DNA of 6,722 nucleotides from an uncultured Clostridia bacterium (GTDB taxonomy: Bacteria; Bacillota; Clostridia; Oscillospirales; Oscillospiraceae), in contig CALYTU010000080.1 of the NCBI GenBank assembly GCA_945487445.1, forward strand, positions 1 to 6,722. The letters are read 5' to 3'. This document shows positions 5,556 through 6,722 of the stretch, one piece after another. Every line of letters starts with the position of its first letter. Position 1 is the stretch's first letter. Position numbers and translations under genes: made by a program. The notes below the pieces were generated by a model. The model had not been told where the DNA came from, ran no database searches, and worked only from the letters and a program-made list of their open reading frames with translations.

Positions 5556-6630
5556 GTATCCGATACTGTACCGCAAGAAAACAAGGACAGGCTTTCTGCT
5601 GGGGCTGCTGGTCCTGGCGCTTTGCATCCGCCTGATCTGCGAACCGGGGCTGCAGACCGCCCTCTGGACGAAAGTCAAGGCTGTATTAGGCAGCGAAACG
5701 ATCTTCCGCGGGGTTGTTTTTTTGGAAACCGGTCTATTGCCGGAGCGGTCCGCGAAGCGCACGATACAACGTGGGGAGGATACCGCAAACCTCTCCCAGC
5801 CCCGGCAGGCCATCCCCATGACCACCGAGCCCGACGCCACAGAAACAGAGGTGGAAACCGAGGAGGCCGCCGCCGCTGCTGCGTCTGCCGGCCTTTCGCC
5901 TTTTACGGCGGAGGAGGCGGAAGCCATCTCCTTTCGGGGAGACTGCACCTACACCGTGGACAAGGCCGCTCTGTTGCTGCAGCCCCTGCGCTGGCCCAGC
6001 CTGCCGGGACCGCGGGTTCTGATCATCCACAGCCACACCTGCGAATCCTACACCCAGAGCGAGGGGCATACTTATCTCCCCAGCGCCAACTACCGCACCC
6101 TGGATCTGGCAAACAACATGGTAGCCGTGGGAGACGCGCTGGCAGAGGCGCTTGGTAAACTGGGTGTGGAGGTGATCCACGACAGGACCCTGAACGACTA
6201 CCCCGATTACAACCGTTCTTACGCCGTGGCCCGGGAGAAAATACAGGCTTATCTGACCCAATATCCCTCTCTGGTGATGGTTCTCGATCTGCACCGGGAC
6301 GCGCTGGAGAAGCCCGTCCGGGAGACGGTGGAGCTGAATGCAGCGACAGTCGCCCCGCTGATGCTGGTGATCGGCACGGACGAGGGCGGGCTCAGCCATC
6401 CTCGCTGGCAGGAAAACCTCTCTTGCGGGCTCAAGCTCCAGGCCCTTGCCAACCGGGAAACGCCGGAGCTGTTCAAGCGTCTTTCCTTCCGTCGGCAGCG
6501 CTTCAACGGGGACATGACCCCGGGCTCCGTCATTGTGGAGGTCGGGTCCACGGAAAACACCCTGCCCGAGGCCATTGCGGCCATGCCCTACCTGGCGCGG
6601 TATGTGGAGGAGCTGCTGCGGTGTGAGTAG
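5554..6630 (+). CDS. spoIIP: Stage II sporulation protein P (engulfment peptidoglycan hydrolase)
   Basis: A 358-residue membrane-anchored cell wall hydrolase. In spore formers SpoIIP works with SpoIID and SpoIIM in the mother cell to cut peptidoglycan (amidase and endopeptidase activities) and drive engulfment of the forespore. Residues about 13-29 form one transmembrane helix after a short basic N-terminus. A Thr/Glu/Ala-rich linker spans about 90-115. The catalytic domain starts near 155 with IIHSHTCESY (H159, H161, E164), continues with VLDLHRDA (H247), and ends with FNGDMTPGSVIVEVGSTENT (E329), all hallmark SpoIIP blocks with the expected metal-binding and catalytic His/Glu residues. Length is in the usual range. 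ATG 5554 has GGGAGGG six bases upstream, but both lie in a long hairpin. In many Firmicutes the gene follows gpr; here it follows the isc operon. Assignment is secure. Confidence 0.93.
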   Translation: MYPILYRKKTRTGFLLGLLVLALCIRLICEPGLQTALWTKVKAVLGSETIFRGVVFLETGLLPERSAKRTIQRGEDTANLSQPRQAIPMTTEPDATETEVETEEAAAAAASAGLSPFTAEEAEAISFRGDCTYTVDKAALLLQPLRWPSLPGPRVLIIHSHTCESYTQSEGHTYLPSANYRTLDLANNMVAVGDALAEALGKLGVEVIHDRTLNDYPDYNRSYAVAREKIQAYLTQYPSLVMVLDLHRDALEKPVRETVELNAATVAPLMLVIGTDEGGLSHPRWQENLSCGLKLQALANRETPELFKRLSFRRQRFNGDMTPGSVIVEVGSTENTLPEAIAAMPYLARYVEELLRCE

Positions 6631-6696
6631 CACGCGGATTTACCGAGATTATGATTGAAGAATGAGGAAAAAACGTATCTATTCAGTAGCCCCATC

Positions 6697-6722
6697 TGTC
6701 ATTTCGAACGAAGTGAGAAATC
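6697..6722 (+). repeat. Dispersed repeat fragment cut by the window edge
   Basis: TGTCATTTCGAACGAAGTGAGAAATC contains TTCG-AA-CGAA and ATTTC...GAAAT inverted pairs (6697-6722). It resembles a widely seen bacterial intergenic repeat and matches 2043-2060 in reverse orientation at 15/18 bases. The stretch from 6631 to 6696 shows no gene or clear terminator; this element may form the end of the spoIIP transcript. Confidence 0.55.

Noticed and set aside
5064..6158. A 364-codon + strand frame overlapping the regulator and spoIIP
   Set aside because: The translation is rich in Arg, Gly and Pro with no domain, while the two overlapping genes have clear family motifs.

Overview
The window looks like chromosomal DNA from a spore-forming, fairly GC-rich member of the Clostridia. 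The SCIFF ranthipeptide pair, a compact iscS-iscU-Rrf2 operon and the sporulation protein SpoIIP all fit this. GC-rich coding sequence and short palindromic repeats of a kind I associate with gut Oscillospirales suggest that order, but this is inference and not a measured placement. All genes are on the + strand and tightly packed.

Positions 1-3331 form a ribosomal-peptide module. The window opens inside the SCIFF precursor, whose last 32 codons carry all six cysteines. A strong hairpin terminator (105-135) follows, then the radical SAM/SPASM maturase (253-1662). A PLP-dependent Orn/Lys/Arg decarboxylase-family gene (1643-3331) overlaps the maturase by 20 bases. No good promoter is visible between precursor and maturase, so the maturase may depend on leaky termination. 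The decarboxylase gene is unusually long and carries three in-frame segments that look derived from short palindromic repeats. A relative of one of them also lies at the right edge of the window.

A perfect 10-bp-stem terminator (3336-3380) closes that unit. Six bases later comes a textbook housekeeping promoter (TTGACA, 17 bp, TATAAT). Its -10 box lies inside a 13-bp palindrome that is a candidate operator for the Rrf2-family regulator encoded at the end of the same operon. The operon makes a cysteine desulfurase (IscS), an Fe-S scaffold (IscU) and the regulator, a minimal Fe-S assembly set with a plausible feedback loop. The radical SAM maturase next door is an Fe-S client.

spoIIP (5554-6630) follows. 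Between the regulator and spoIIP is a 20-bp-stem hairpin whose right arm contains the spoIIP ribosome binding site and reaches its start codon, and whose loop region carries CATACAAT, a match to the sigma-E -10 element. This suggests that readthrough from the isc operon is terminated or left untranslated, while a sporulation-specific transcript starting inside the hairpin is free to be translated. The last 92 bases hold no gene, only the partial dispersed repeat.
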